This document shows positions 46,505-53,549 of a stretch of 64,000 bases of DNA, piece by piece. Every line of letters starts with the position of its first letter. The first letter of the stretch is position 1. The notes beneath the pieces were generated by a model that was not told where the DNA came from, made no database searches, and worked only from the letters and a program-made list of their open reading frames with translations. The stretch is from positions 86,601-150,600 of the forward strand of contig NZ_JAHLEL010000020.1 in NCBI RefSeq assembly GCF_020131355.1. The letters are read 5' to 3'. Source of the DNA: Pseudonocardia sp. ICBG1293 (GTDB lineage: Bacteria > Actinomycetota > Actinomycetes > Mycobacteriales > Pseudonocardiaceae). Position numbers and translations under genes: made by a program.

Positions 46505-47020
46505 ATGGTCGCCTGGAGAGTCCGTGCCTCTACCTGCAACGACACCCCCACGACCTCATTTGCCGGGCGCTCTTACACCCGACAACAGATCGACCGACAG
46601 ATCTCGATCAATGTCGTCGGCACGATCCTCATGATCCGGGCGAGCTTGCGGCATTTCGGGCCGGACGGTGGTTCGATTCTCAACATCGGTTCGCTGGACA
46701 GTGCCCGGGCGGTACCCGGGATGTCGGTGTACGCCGCGACGAAGGGCGCCGTCGACGCCTTGACGCGGGTCCTCGCGGCCGAGCTCGGTCCCCGGGGGAT
46801 CCGGGTCAACACCCTGGCTCCGGGTGGAGTGGAGACCGAAGGCATCCACGCCAGCGGCTTCATGGGGAGCGACGCCGAGACCGAGATGATCGGACGTACC
46901 CCGCTGGGTCGCCTCGGCAGGCCCGAGGACCTCGCGCGGGTGGCGCTGTTCCTCGCCGGTGACGCCTCCGGATGGGTCACGGGCGAGCGCCTCACCGCGT
47001 CGGGCGGCCTGCGGAGCTAG
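46505..47020 (+). pseudogene. short-chain dehydrogenase/reductase, 5'-truncated
   Basis: From about 46575 the sequence is an SDR: INVVGTILMIRASLRHFG, SILNIGSLDSARAVPGMSVYAATKGAVDAL (catalytic Ser region and YxxxK), RGIRVNTLAPGGVETEG, GRLGRPEDLARVALFLAGDASGWVTGERL. The N-terminal TGxxxGxG cofactor loop and NNAG motif, about 90 residues, are absent. The first 25 codons look unrelated. It is a fragment in the scar next to the integrase remnant. The end is intact, so the loss occurred on the scar side. Confidence 0.75.
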
Positions 47021-47053
47021 GGCGGGGGCCGCTCCGGGTGGGGCCGGTCCCGC

Positions 47054-47084
47054 CCCGGCCCACGAACCGCTCGCGTGGGCCGGG
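47054..47084. terminator. bidirectional hairpin between SDR remnant and DinB-like gene
   Basis: An 11-bp stem (47054-47064 with 47074-47084) has a 9-nt loop and lies between the convergent stops at 47020 and 47115. Confidence 0.7.
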
Positions 47085-47114
47085 ACGACGGCACCGGGCC
47101 GCGGTCCGGCCGCG

Positions 47115-47636
47115 TCACCGCGCGGCCCGGATCAGCCGCAGCTGCCCGATCTCGGCGACGTTCTTGGTCAGCTCGGTGTTCACCCAGGCCAGGGTGTCCC
47201 CGACGGTCATGTCCGCGCCCTCCCCCCACGGGAACGTCGCCCCCGCCGCGAGGTCGTCGTCGGCCAGGCCGTCCAGCACGGCCGTCCACCCGTCGTGCAG
47301 TGCGCGCATCCAGGCGACCGTCGACGCGGCGTCGCCGGGCCACACCACGTCGGTGCGGTCCCGCGGCGGCCTGCCCCGCAGGTGGTCCGTCGCCACCGAC
47401 CACCACCAACCGATGTGCCAGGTGACCCAGGCGACGGTCGGCACGGGGACCGGGTCGGGCTCCGTGTCCGCCCAGTCGGGGAGCCAGGTCCCGTCGTCGG
47501 ACCGGCGCACGGTCCGGCACAGGCGCGCCGGCTCCCACAGCATGTCCTCGTCGTGCAGCCGGTCGAGGTGGTACTCGAACAGCGCCCAGGTCAGGTGGAA
47601 CTGCCGGCGCAGCAGCTCGGTCCGGGTCGGTGGCAT
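47115..47636 (-). CDS. DinB-like superfamily protein
   Basis: 173 aa from the ATG at 47636 (MPPTRTELLRRQFHLTWALFEYHL). A four-helix DinB/YfiT-type fold is indicated by VAWVTWHIGWWWSVATDHL, with the metal-binding His, and the closing WVNTELTKNVAEIGQLRLI. Relatives are thiol-dependent metalloenzymes (mycothiol transferases and similar), but the activity here is unknown. It is divergent from the DUF418 gene. Confidence 0.82.
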   Translation of the reverse strand: MPPTRTELLRRQFHLTWALFEYHLDRLHDEDMLWEPARLCRTVRRSDDGTWLPDWADTEPDPVPVPTVAWVTWHIGWWWSVATDHLRGRPPRDRTDVVWPGDAASTVAWMRALHDGWTAVLDGLADDDLAAGATFPWGEGADMTVGDTLAWVNTELTKNVAEIGQLRLIRAAR

Positions 47637-47780
47637 CGGCGCAGCGTCGCACCGGGAGGACGCGTGGTCACCCCGTTTCGCGGACGGGAGGGACCCGCCG
47701 GCCGAAAGTACGACCTGCCCACGGCCGGGATCGGCCCGCGGGCCGATCCGCGCCCGCGGCACGACCGCCACGCTGGACAC

Positions 47781-48842
47781 ATGGACCGAACAGACGTGGG
47801 CGCCCCCACGGCCCGGACGACCGCCGCCCCGGGCCGGGTCGAGGCCCTCGATGCCCTCCGCGGGCTGGCCCTGTGCGGGATCCTGCTCGTCAACATGCCC
47901 GCGATCGCCGAGCTCCCGCTCGACGCGGGCCCCTGGCGCGGCACGATCCCCCAGTGGCTGGAGCTCACCGCGCACCAGCGCTTCTTCCCGTTGTTCTCGT
48001 TCCTGTTCGGACTCGGCACGGCACTGTTCCTGGACGGGGCCGCCCGCCGGACCGCCCGCCCGCGGCTCGTACTGCTGCGCCGGCTGCTCGCCCTCGGCGT
48101 GCTCGGCGCCGCCCACCATCTCCTGCAGCCCGGCGAGGCCCTGCTCCCGTACGCGATCGTCGGCACGGTCGTGCTGCTCCCTGCGACCTGGCTGCCACGC
48201 CCGGTGATCGCGCTCGGCGGAGCCGTCGCGACGGGACTGGCGCTCGCGTTCACCAGCGGCGGGCTCCTCCTGGTCCCCGGTCTGTTCCTGCTGGGGTTCG
48301 CCGCCGCCCGCTACGGCCTGCACCACGCGATCGCGGCGCCGAACCGGGCCGTGTGGGCCGCCGTGCTGGCCGGGGCGGTCGTCGTGGCGGTGCCGCTGCT
48401 GAGCATCCAGGTCGACACCATCGAGTACAGCGGCTTCGACCACGCGTCCTCGACCGCCGGGCTCGTCATGGCCGTGGGGTACGCGAGCGCTCTGGTCCTG
48501 CTGACGGCCTCCCCCGTCGGGCCGTGGGTGACGTCGGTCCTCGCCCCGCTCGGGCGCCTCGCCCTGACGAACTACCTCACGGCGACGGTGCTGGTCGTGC
48601 TGCTCACCACGGTGCCGGCGTTCTCCGGTCCGGACGGGTACCGCGCTCTGCTGCCCCTCGCCGCGGCGATCCTCACGCTCCAGGTCGTCCTGAGCCGCCG
48701 GTGGCTGCGGCGTTTCCGGTACGGACCGGTGGGGTGGTTGTGGCGCAGCATCTCCTGGTGGTCACCCGCACGGATGGCGCGGGCCGACGACGGTCACCCG
48801 GACGTGCATTCTTCCCGCCGGGCGGTCGACCGAGCGCCATGA
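47781..48842 (+). CDS. DUF418 family membrane protein
   Basis: 353 aa from the ATG at 47781. RVEALDALRGLALCGILLVNMP is the classical DUF418 N-terminus, and FPLFSFLFGLGTALFLDGA follows. The C-terminal LGRLALTNYLTATVLVVLL is the domain's hallmark. It has about nine helices and probably relates to acyltransferase-3-like membrane proteins. The function is unknown. Confidence 0.88.
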   Translation: MDRTDVGAPTARTTAAPGRVEALDALRGLALCGILLVNMPAIAELPLDAGPWRGTIPQWLELTAHQRFFPLFSFLFGLGTALFLDGAARRTARPRLVLLRRLLALGVLGAAHHLLQPGEALLPYAIVGTVVLLPATWLPRPVIALGGAVATGLALAFTSGGLLLVPGLFLLGFAAARYGLHHAIAAPNRAVWAAVLAGAVVVAVPLLSIQVDTIEYSGFDHASSTAGLVMAVGYASALVLLTASPVGPWVTSVLAPLGRLALTNYLTATVLVVLLTTVPAFSGPDGYRALLPLAAAILTLQVVLSRRWLRRFRYGPVGWLWRSISWWSPARMARADDGHPDVHSSRRAVDRAP

Positions 48843-48893
48843 TCGGACGGGCGCGACCGCACGAGCGGCGGCCCGTCACCACGAGGAGGACCG

Positions 48894-49736
48894 ATGACCG
48901 GCGAGAACCGCACGCGGGCCGGGGACAGCCGCTGGGGACGCGCCGCGGTGGCGACGGTGGTCGTCGTGGCTGCGGTGTTCGCGGGCCAGTTCCTCTGGGT
49001 GGCGGTGCGTCCGCCGGCGCCCCCGTCCGACGGGATGCGACTGTGGCAGGCGACCGAGCTGGTCGTCCCCTTCGGCGTGTCGCTGGTCCTGCTCGTGCTG
49101 TGGCTGCGGCTGTGGGAGAGCCGGGGGCCGTCGGGCCTCGGGGTCCCCGTCCGCCGGCCGGTCCGGGCGGTGTTGGGTGCGGGGCTGCTGGCCCTGCTGG
49201 TCCTCGCGGTGGCCGCCGTCGCCGGTGCGCTCGTCGCCGGCGACGACGGTGGTGGTGACGGGCAGGCCCCGGACGGGGCCACCGCGATCCCGGGGGTGTT
49301 CGCCCTGGTACTCGTACTCGCCGCGACCGCCGTGCAGGCCTCCACCGAGGAGCTGCTGTTCCGCGGCTACCTGCTCGGCACGGTGCGCACCGGGTTCGGC
49401 AGCGGTGTCGCCGTCGCGTTCAGCTCGGTCGTGTTCGGCCTGTGCCACTCGTTCAACTCCGGCGCCACCGTCGTCTACGTGGCGACGACCGTCGCGCTGG
49501 GCGCCCTGCTGGGCGTCATCTCGCTGGGCCGGGGTGGGCTGTGGGCCGCCTGCTCCTTCCACACCGTCTGGAACGCGGTGCAGAACCTCCAGGCCGATCC
49601 GGCCGCCCCGGCCCGCGACAGCGGGACGACCGCGGTCGACGTCGCGGTCCTGCTCGCGATCGTGTGCTGTGTCGTGGTCGCGGTGTGGCTCCGTCGCCGT
49701 CGCCCCGTCCCGGACCGGACGCGGGTGGCCCGGTGA
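48894..49736 (+). CDS. CPBP family intramembrane metalloprotease
   Basis: 280 aa with about eight helices. The Abi/CPBP motifs are complete: STEELLFRGYLLG (EExxxR), VFGLCHSFNSG (His) and SFHTVWNAVQN (His). These glutamic/metallo-type proteases cleave within membranes (prenylated-protein protease relatives, also bacteriocin immunity). The ATG at 48894 follows GAGGACC. Its stop overlaps the next GTG (GTGA). Confidence 0.9.
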   Translation: MTGENRTRAGDSRWGRAAVATVVVVAAVFAGQFLWVAVRPPAPPSDGMRLWQATELVVPFGVSLVLLVLWLRLWESRGPSGLGVPVRRPVRAVLGAGLLALLVLAVAAVAGALVAGDDGGGDGQAPDGATAIPGVFALVLVLAATAVQASTEELLFRGYLLGTVRTGFGSGVAVAFSSVVFGLCHSFNSGATVVYVATTVALGALLGVISLGRGGLWAACSFHTVWNAVQNLQADPAAPARDSGTTAVDVAVLLAIVCCVVVAVWLRRRRPVPDRTRVAR

Positions 49737-50746
49737 CGGCTGCCGGTGTCCTGGTGGCGCTGGCCGCGCTGTCGGCGGCGCTGTGCGTGGTCGGCGTGCT
49801 CGTCGAGCGACGGCGGTTCCGCAACGCGGTGGCCGGCGGCACGGCGGTGGTCCTGCTCCTGATGGCGCTGATCGCCGAGCTCCCCCGGTTCGACGTCGGC
49901 GTCGTCGACCTGGCGACGGCGCTCGTCGCGGCGCTGCTGGGCGTGTTCGTGCTCGTGCTGACGGGCTTCCTGCTGGTCAACGGCATCGTCATGACGCGCA
50001 GGGAGGGACGACGGCCGGCGAACCTGCTGTCCCTGCTCGCGGGTCTGGCCTGCCTCGCGGTCGTGGTGCTCGTCCCGCTCACGCTGCGTCTGGAGAACCG
50101 GTTCCTGACCACGGTCACCTACGTGACGCTGCTGCTGGCGGCCTACCTCGGTTTCCTGCTGTGCAGCCTGCTGGCCTACGCCGTCGTCTACCGCAGCGTC
50201 GGGTTCCGTCCCGGGGTCGACTTCGTCGTGGTGCTCGGGTCGGGGCTCGTCCGCGGTGTGGTGCCGCCGCTGCTCGCCTCCCGTCTGGACCGTGCGGCGG
50301 CCCTGTGGGAGCGGGAACGGGAGCGCGGTGGCGACCCGATGCTGGTGACCTCCGGCGGCCGGGGCCCCGACGAGCCGGTCGCCGAGGCCGTGGCGATGGC
50401 CGACCACCTCGTCGCCCGGGGTGTGCCGTCGGAGAGGATCCTGCGCGAGGACCGGTCGCGGACGACCCGGGAGAACCTCGTGTTCAGCCTGGCGCTCATG
50501 GCCGAACGGGTGCCCGATCCCCGGTGCGCCGTCGTCACCAACGACTTCCACGCCTTCCGGGCCGCCCTGACCGCTCGCCGGGCCGGGGTGGACGGCCAGG
50601 TCGTCGGCTCGCCGACCGCCCGGTACTACCGGCCCAGCGCCACCCTGCGCGAGTTCGTCGCGATCCTGGCCGAGCACCGGGCCCTGAACGCCACGATCGG
50701 CATCGCGCTGGTCGTGCTCGGTGTCGTGGTGGGCCTCGACCGGTAG
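49733..50746 (+). CDS. YdcF/ElyC (DUF218) family membrane protein
   Basis: 337 aa from GTG 49733, overlapping the CPBP stop. Five helices precede a DUF218 domain: VDFVVVLGSGLVRGVVPPLLASRLDRAA, VTSGGRGPDEPVAEAVAMADHLV, SERILREDRSRTTRENLVFSL and VVTNDFHAFRAALTARRAGV. ElyC and SanA relatives act in envelope polysaccharide or lipid-carrier homeostasis. A final helix closes the protein. Coupling to the CPBP gene suggests one envelope unit. Confidence 0.88.
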   Translation: MTAAGVLVALAALSAALCVVGVLVERRRFRNAVAGGTAVVLLLMALIAELPRFDVGVVDLATALVAALLGVFVLVLTGFLLVNGIVMTRREGRRPANLLSLLAGLACLAVVVLVPLTLRLENRFLTTVTYVTLLLAAYLGFLLCSLLAYAVVYRSVGFRPGVDFVVVLGSGLVRGVVPPLLASRLDRAAALWERERERGGDPMLVTSGGRGPDEPVAEAVAMADHLVARGVPSERILREDRSRTTRENLVFSLALMAERVPDPRCAVVTNDFHAFRAALTARRAGVDGQVVGSPTARYYRPSATLREFVAILAEHRALNATIGIALVVLGVVVGLDR

Positions 50747-50768
50747 CCGGGGCCGGCCCCGTCCGTCC

Positions 50769-51143
50769 TCAGGCCGGGGCGCGCCGGTCCCCGCCGTCGA
50801 CGACGCAGAACCGGTTGCCCTCCGGGTCCTGCAGGATCACGTAGTCGGCGTCGGCCGGCCGGTGCCGCCACGGGACCTCCTGCGCGCCGAGGGCGACCAG
50901 ACGCCGGACCTCGGCCCGCTGGTCGTCGGCGTAGAGGTCCAGGTGGATGCGCGGCGGCAGGGCCCGCTCGGCCGGGGCGACGTCGAGCGACACGTTCGGG
51001 CCGGGGCGGCCGCGCCGCGGGCGGAGGAGCACGAAGTCGTCGTCGGACGGGGTGCGGGCCTCGTAGTCGAGCGCCGCGCTCCAGAACCGGACCTGCCGCG
51101 CGAGGTCGGTGACGCGCAGGACGATCGAGCCGACGACCAGCAT
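50769..51143 (-). CDS. VOC (glyoxalase/bleomycin-resistance) family protein
   Basis: 124 aa with paired beta-alpha-beta3 modules: VGSIVLRVTDLARQVRFWSAALDYEAR at the start and VILQDPEGNRFCVVDGG at the end. The metal-ligand positions (His in RIHLDLYA and a terminal acid) are partly present. The substrate is unknown. It is divergent from the riboswitch-controlled exporter. Confidence 0.88.
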   Translation of the reverse strand: MLVVGSIVLRVTDLARQVRFWSAALDYEARTPSDDDFVLLRPRRGRPGPNVSLDVAPAERALPPRIHLDLYADDQRAEVRRLVALGAQEVPWRHRPADADYVILQDPEGNRFCVVDGGDRRAPA

Positions 51144-51241
51144 GCCGACGACGGTAGGGGACGGTCCGACCGGTCACCATCGCTCGCCCCGTGACCGGGG
51201 ATCGTCCATCCTGGTACCGGACCCGCCCACCGGTGGCGTCC

Positions 51242-51281
51242 CCGGACGAGACGCGCCGTACCCGGAACGCCAAGACGACGC
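51242..51281 (+). promoter_or_regulatory. guanidine-III riboswitch (ykkC-III class)
   Basis: The aptamer CCGGACGAG at 51242-51250, the GCGCCGTACCCGG block to 51265 and AAGACGACGC at 51272-51281 match the compact ykkC-III pseudoknot, as I remember the Thermobifida fusca example. CCGG (51242-51245) pairs with CCGG (51262-51265), and the GCGCCGU strand pairs with ACGACGC with one mismatch. It lies 9 nt upstream of the Shine-Dalgarno GGGAGGAG (51291-51298), so it probably acts on translation of the SMR exporter when guanidinium binds. Confidence 0.88.
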
Positions 51282-51304
51282 ATCCCCTCCGGGAGGAGCT
51301 CGTC

Positions 51305-51619
51305 ATGGCATGGATCTACCTCGTGGTCTCCGGTGTGCTGGAGACGGTGTGGGCCGCCGCGCTGTCGCAGAGCCGCGGGTTCAGCAGGCTCGGCCCGTCG
51401 CTGCTGTTCGCGGGCGCGCTGGCCCTGAGCATGGGCGGACTGGCCCTGGCGTTGCGGGACCTGCCCGTCGGCACCGCGTACGTCGTGTGGGTCGGCATCG
51501 GCGCGGTCGGCACCGCGCTGTACGGCATGGCCGCCCTCGGCGAACCGGCGACCACGGCGCGGCTGCTGTGCCTGCTGGCGATCGTCGCCGGAGTGGTGGG
51601 GCTGAAGGTCCTGCACTGA
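51305..51619 (+). CDS. SMR family guanidinium exporter (Gdx/SugE type)
   Basis: 104 aa with four membrane helices. Glu13 in VLETVWAAAL is the essential coupling residue. The pattern GPSLLFAGALALSMGGLALALRDLPVGTAYVVWVGIGAVGTALYG fits the Gdx/SugE branch (W-x-G-x-G-x-x-G-T) more than the polyspecific EmrE branch. The guanidine-III riboswitch upstream agrees with guanidinium as substrate. Proton antiport in a dual-topology dimer is expected. A strong terminator follows. Confidence 0.93.
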   Translation: MAWIYLVVSGVLETVWAAALSQSRGFSRLGPSLLFAGALALSMGGLALALRDLPVGTAYVVWVGIGAVGTALYGMAALGEPATTARLLCLLAIVAGVVGLKVLH

Positions 51620-51630
51620 CCCGGGAACGA

Positions 51631-51670
51631 CGGCAGGGCCGGCACCCCGTGAGGAGTGCCGGCCCTGCCG
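51631..51670 (+). terminator. terminator after the SMR gene
   Basis: A 15-bp stem (51631-51645 with 51656-51670) has a 10-nt loop, 12 nt past the stop and 16 bp before the IS5-family left end. Confidence 0.8.
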
Positions 51671-51685
51671 CCGGGGAGCCCCTTA

Positions 51686-52665
51686 GAGGTCGCGCGGATT
51701 GGTTGGTGATCATGGACGTCGTGCAGGTCGGGCGTTCCAGCGGTGTGTGGTCCAGGCCTGCCGAATCAAGCTACGGAGTGTGACGATCGTGTCGGCGAGG
51801 TCGAAGAACGCGTCGACGACGATTTCTCGTCGTTCGTAGCAGCGCTGCAGCCGGTTGAAGCTGTTGTGCCAAGCGTTGGTCCGCTCGACGTGCCAGCGGC
51901 GGGTGGCCTGGATCGGCGCTTTCTCACCCTTGTGCGCGATCTCGCCGTGCAGGCCTCGTTCGGCCAGCGTGTCGCGGGTCTTGCCGGAGTCATAGCCGGC
52001 GTCGAGGTGCACGGTGATGTCGTCGGGCAGCGGGCCGAGAGCATCGAGGCGGTCGAGGGTGGGGCCCAGTAGCGGGGAGTCGTGCCGGTTGGCTCCGGCC
52101 AGGACTCGGCCCAGCGGGATGCCGTATCCCTCGACGAGCACCGAACGTTTCATACCCTGTTTGCGCCGGTCCACCGGCGACGGACCGGCGACCTCGCCGC
52201 CGCCGGGGGCCTTGGTGATGGCGCCATCGACGGCGATGTCGTGCAGCAGCAGACCGACGATGCGGTCGTAGGCGTCCAGGACGATCCGACGCAGCTGGGC
52301 GAAGACCCCGAGCCTGATCCACTCGTCACGACGATCGCGGATGGTGGTCGCCGAGCAGGTGCTGTCAGCGATGCCCTCATACGAGCAGCCGAACCGCAGT
52401 ACCTGCAGGAGCTTGTCGAACACGATCCGATCCGCGATCCGGCGGCGATGGCAGCCCAGCGGATGGGTGGGATCGAACTCGTCTCGATGAGGCAGCAGCG
52501 CGGTGAACTGGTCCCACAACGGCTCGGTCAGCCATGATGGCAGGGTGGGCACGCGGCCTCCAGACGATCACGAAGCGTAGATAACTTCATGATCGGCAGG
52601 CCCGTACCCGCCCTCGCCCCCAGACACTCGACCGCGGCCAAGCTGTGACCAATCCGCGCGACCTC
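51686..52665 (-). mobile_element. complete IS5-family insertion sequence, 980 bp
   Basis: Perfect 18-bp terminal inverted repeats: GAGGTCGCGCGGATTGGT at 51686-51703 and its complement at 52648-52665. TTA lies on both sides (51683-51685 and 52666-52668), a 3-bp TNA-type duplication typical of IS5 relatives. One intact transposase fills it. It lies between the SMR terminator and the stop codon of a secreted protein gene; the right-hand TTA is that gene's TAA stop. Confidence 0.93.
51710..52552 (-). CDS. IS5 family transposase
   Basis: 280 aa with an N-terminal DUF4096-like HTH region (LTEPLWDQFTALLPH). The DDE core has IAVDGAITKAP (first Asp), VHLDAGYDSGKTRDTL (second Asp) and RRWHVERTNAWHNSFNRL (Glu). 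It is full length with a single frame, so the element may be active. Start GTG at 52552. Confidence 0.93.
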   Translation of the reverse strand: MPTLPSWLTEPLWDQFTALLPHRDEFDPTHPLGCHRRRIADRIVFDKLLQVLRFGCSYEGIADSTCSATTIRDRRDEWIRLGVFAQLRRIVLDAYDRIVGLLLHDIAVDGAITKAPGGGEVAGPSPVDRRKQGMKRSVLVEGYGIPLGRVLAGANRHDSPLLGPTLDRLDALGPLPDDITVHLDAGYDSGKTRDTLAERGLHGEIAHKGEKAPIQATRRWHVERTNAWHNSFNRLQRCYERREIVVDAFFDLADTIVTLRSLIRQAWTTHRWNARPARRP

Positions 52666-52983
52666 TTACTCGAAGGGTCCGTCCTTCACCAGTCCACCGA
52701 CCGGACCCTCGACGAAGCGGGGGTCGGCCTGCGGGATCTCGGTGTCGGTGCCGTTGACGCCGTCCGGCCGGTTGGACGGCGAGAAGGTGTCGGCGGCGTC
52801 GAGGAAGCTCGCCCCGAAGGTCTCGACGGTGGCTCCCACCGCGTCGAGGCCCTGGGTCGGGCTCTGGGTGCTGGGGAAGCCGTGGGCGTCGCCGGTGTCG
52901 GCGGCGGCGATCCCGGCCAGCGGGAACGCCACGGCGGTGAGGGCGCCGACGGCGATCAGCGATCGCCGCATCCGGTTCTTCAT
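52666..52983 (-). CDS. small secreted protein, unknown
   Basis: 105 aa from the ATG at 52983, with GAAGGACGG upstream. It carries a Sec signal (MKNRMRRSLIAVGALTAVAF...) with probable cleavage after GIAAA. The mature part is acidic and rich in Pro, Gly, Asp and Thr, about 75 residues, without Cys. Its TAA stop is the target triplet of the IS5-family insertion, so the coding region is unbroken but its former 3' sequence has been displaced. No family is recognised. Confidence 0.75.
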   Translation of the reverse strand: MKNRMRRSLIAVGALTAVAFPLAGIAAADTGDAHGFPSTQSPTQGLDAVGATVETFGASFLDAADTFSPSNRPDGVNGTDTEIPQADPRFVEGPVGGLVKDGPFE

Positions 52984-53068
52984 CGAATCCGTCCTTCGAT
53001 TGCGGGGGAGCAGACCGTTCACACTAACGGCCCAACGAACTACGGCGTACGGAGCACGCCGCACGGGC

Positions 53069-53539
53069 TCACATGTTGTCGGCGCCGGCCTTGATCGCCT
53101 CGCGGATGCGGTTGTAGGTGCCGCACCGGCAGATGTTGCGGATCTCGTCGAGGGCCTCGTCGTCGATCGAACGCCCTTCGGCCGCACACCGCTTCACCAG
53201 GTCGACCGCGGCCATGATCTGACCGGGCTGGCAGTAGCCGCACTGCGCGACGTCCTTGTCGATCCACGCCTGCTGCATCGGGTGCAGCTCGTCGCCGTTC
53301 GACAGCCCCTCGATCGTGGTGATCTCGTCGGACTCCGAGATCGCGCCGACCGGCACCGAGCACGGGTTGAACGCCTTGCCGTTGATGTGGCTGGTACAGG
53401 CCTTGCAGACGTTGATCCCGCAGCCGTACTTGGGGCCGGTCACCCCGAGGAGGTCACGCAGGACCCAGAGCACGCGGACGTCGTCCTCGACGTCGACGGT
53501 GACCTTCTCACCGTTCACCGTGAAGGTGTGGGAACCCAT
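53069..53539 (-). CDS. 2Fe-2S subunit of a molybdenum hydroxylase (IorA-like)
   Basis: 156 aa. Plant-type ferredoxin cluster YGCGINVCKACTSHINGKAFNPC, then the second cluster CGYCQPGQ...NICRCGTYNRIREAI, as in aldehyde oxidase/xanthine dehydrogenase small subunits. It passes electrons from the molybdenum subunit. The gene is 10 bp after the large subunit stop. No FAD subunit is present, so electrons probably go to a cytochrome or quinone, as in isoquinoline 1-oxidoreductase. Confidence 0.93.
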   Translation of the reverse strand: MGSHTFTVNGEKVTVDVEDDVRVLWVLRDLLGVTGPKYGCGINVCKACTSHINGKAFNPCSVPVGAISESDEITTIEGLSNGDELHPMQQAWIDKDVAQCGYCQPGQIMAAVDLVKRCAAEGRSIDDEALDEIRNICRCGTYNRIREAIKAGADNM

Positions 53540-53549
53540 GTCAGTCTCC

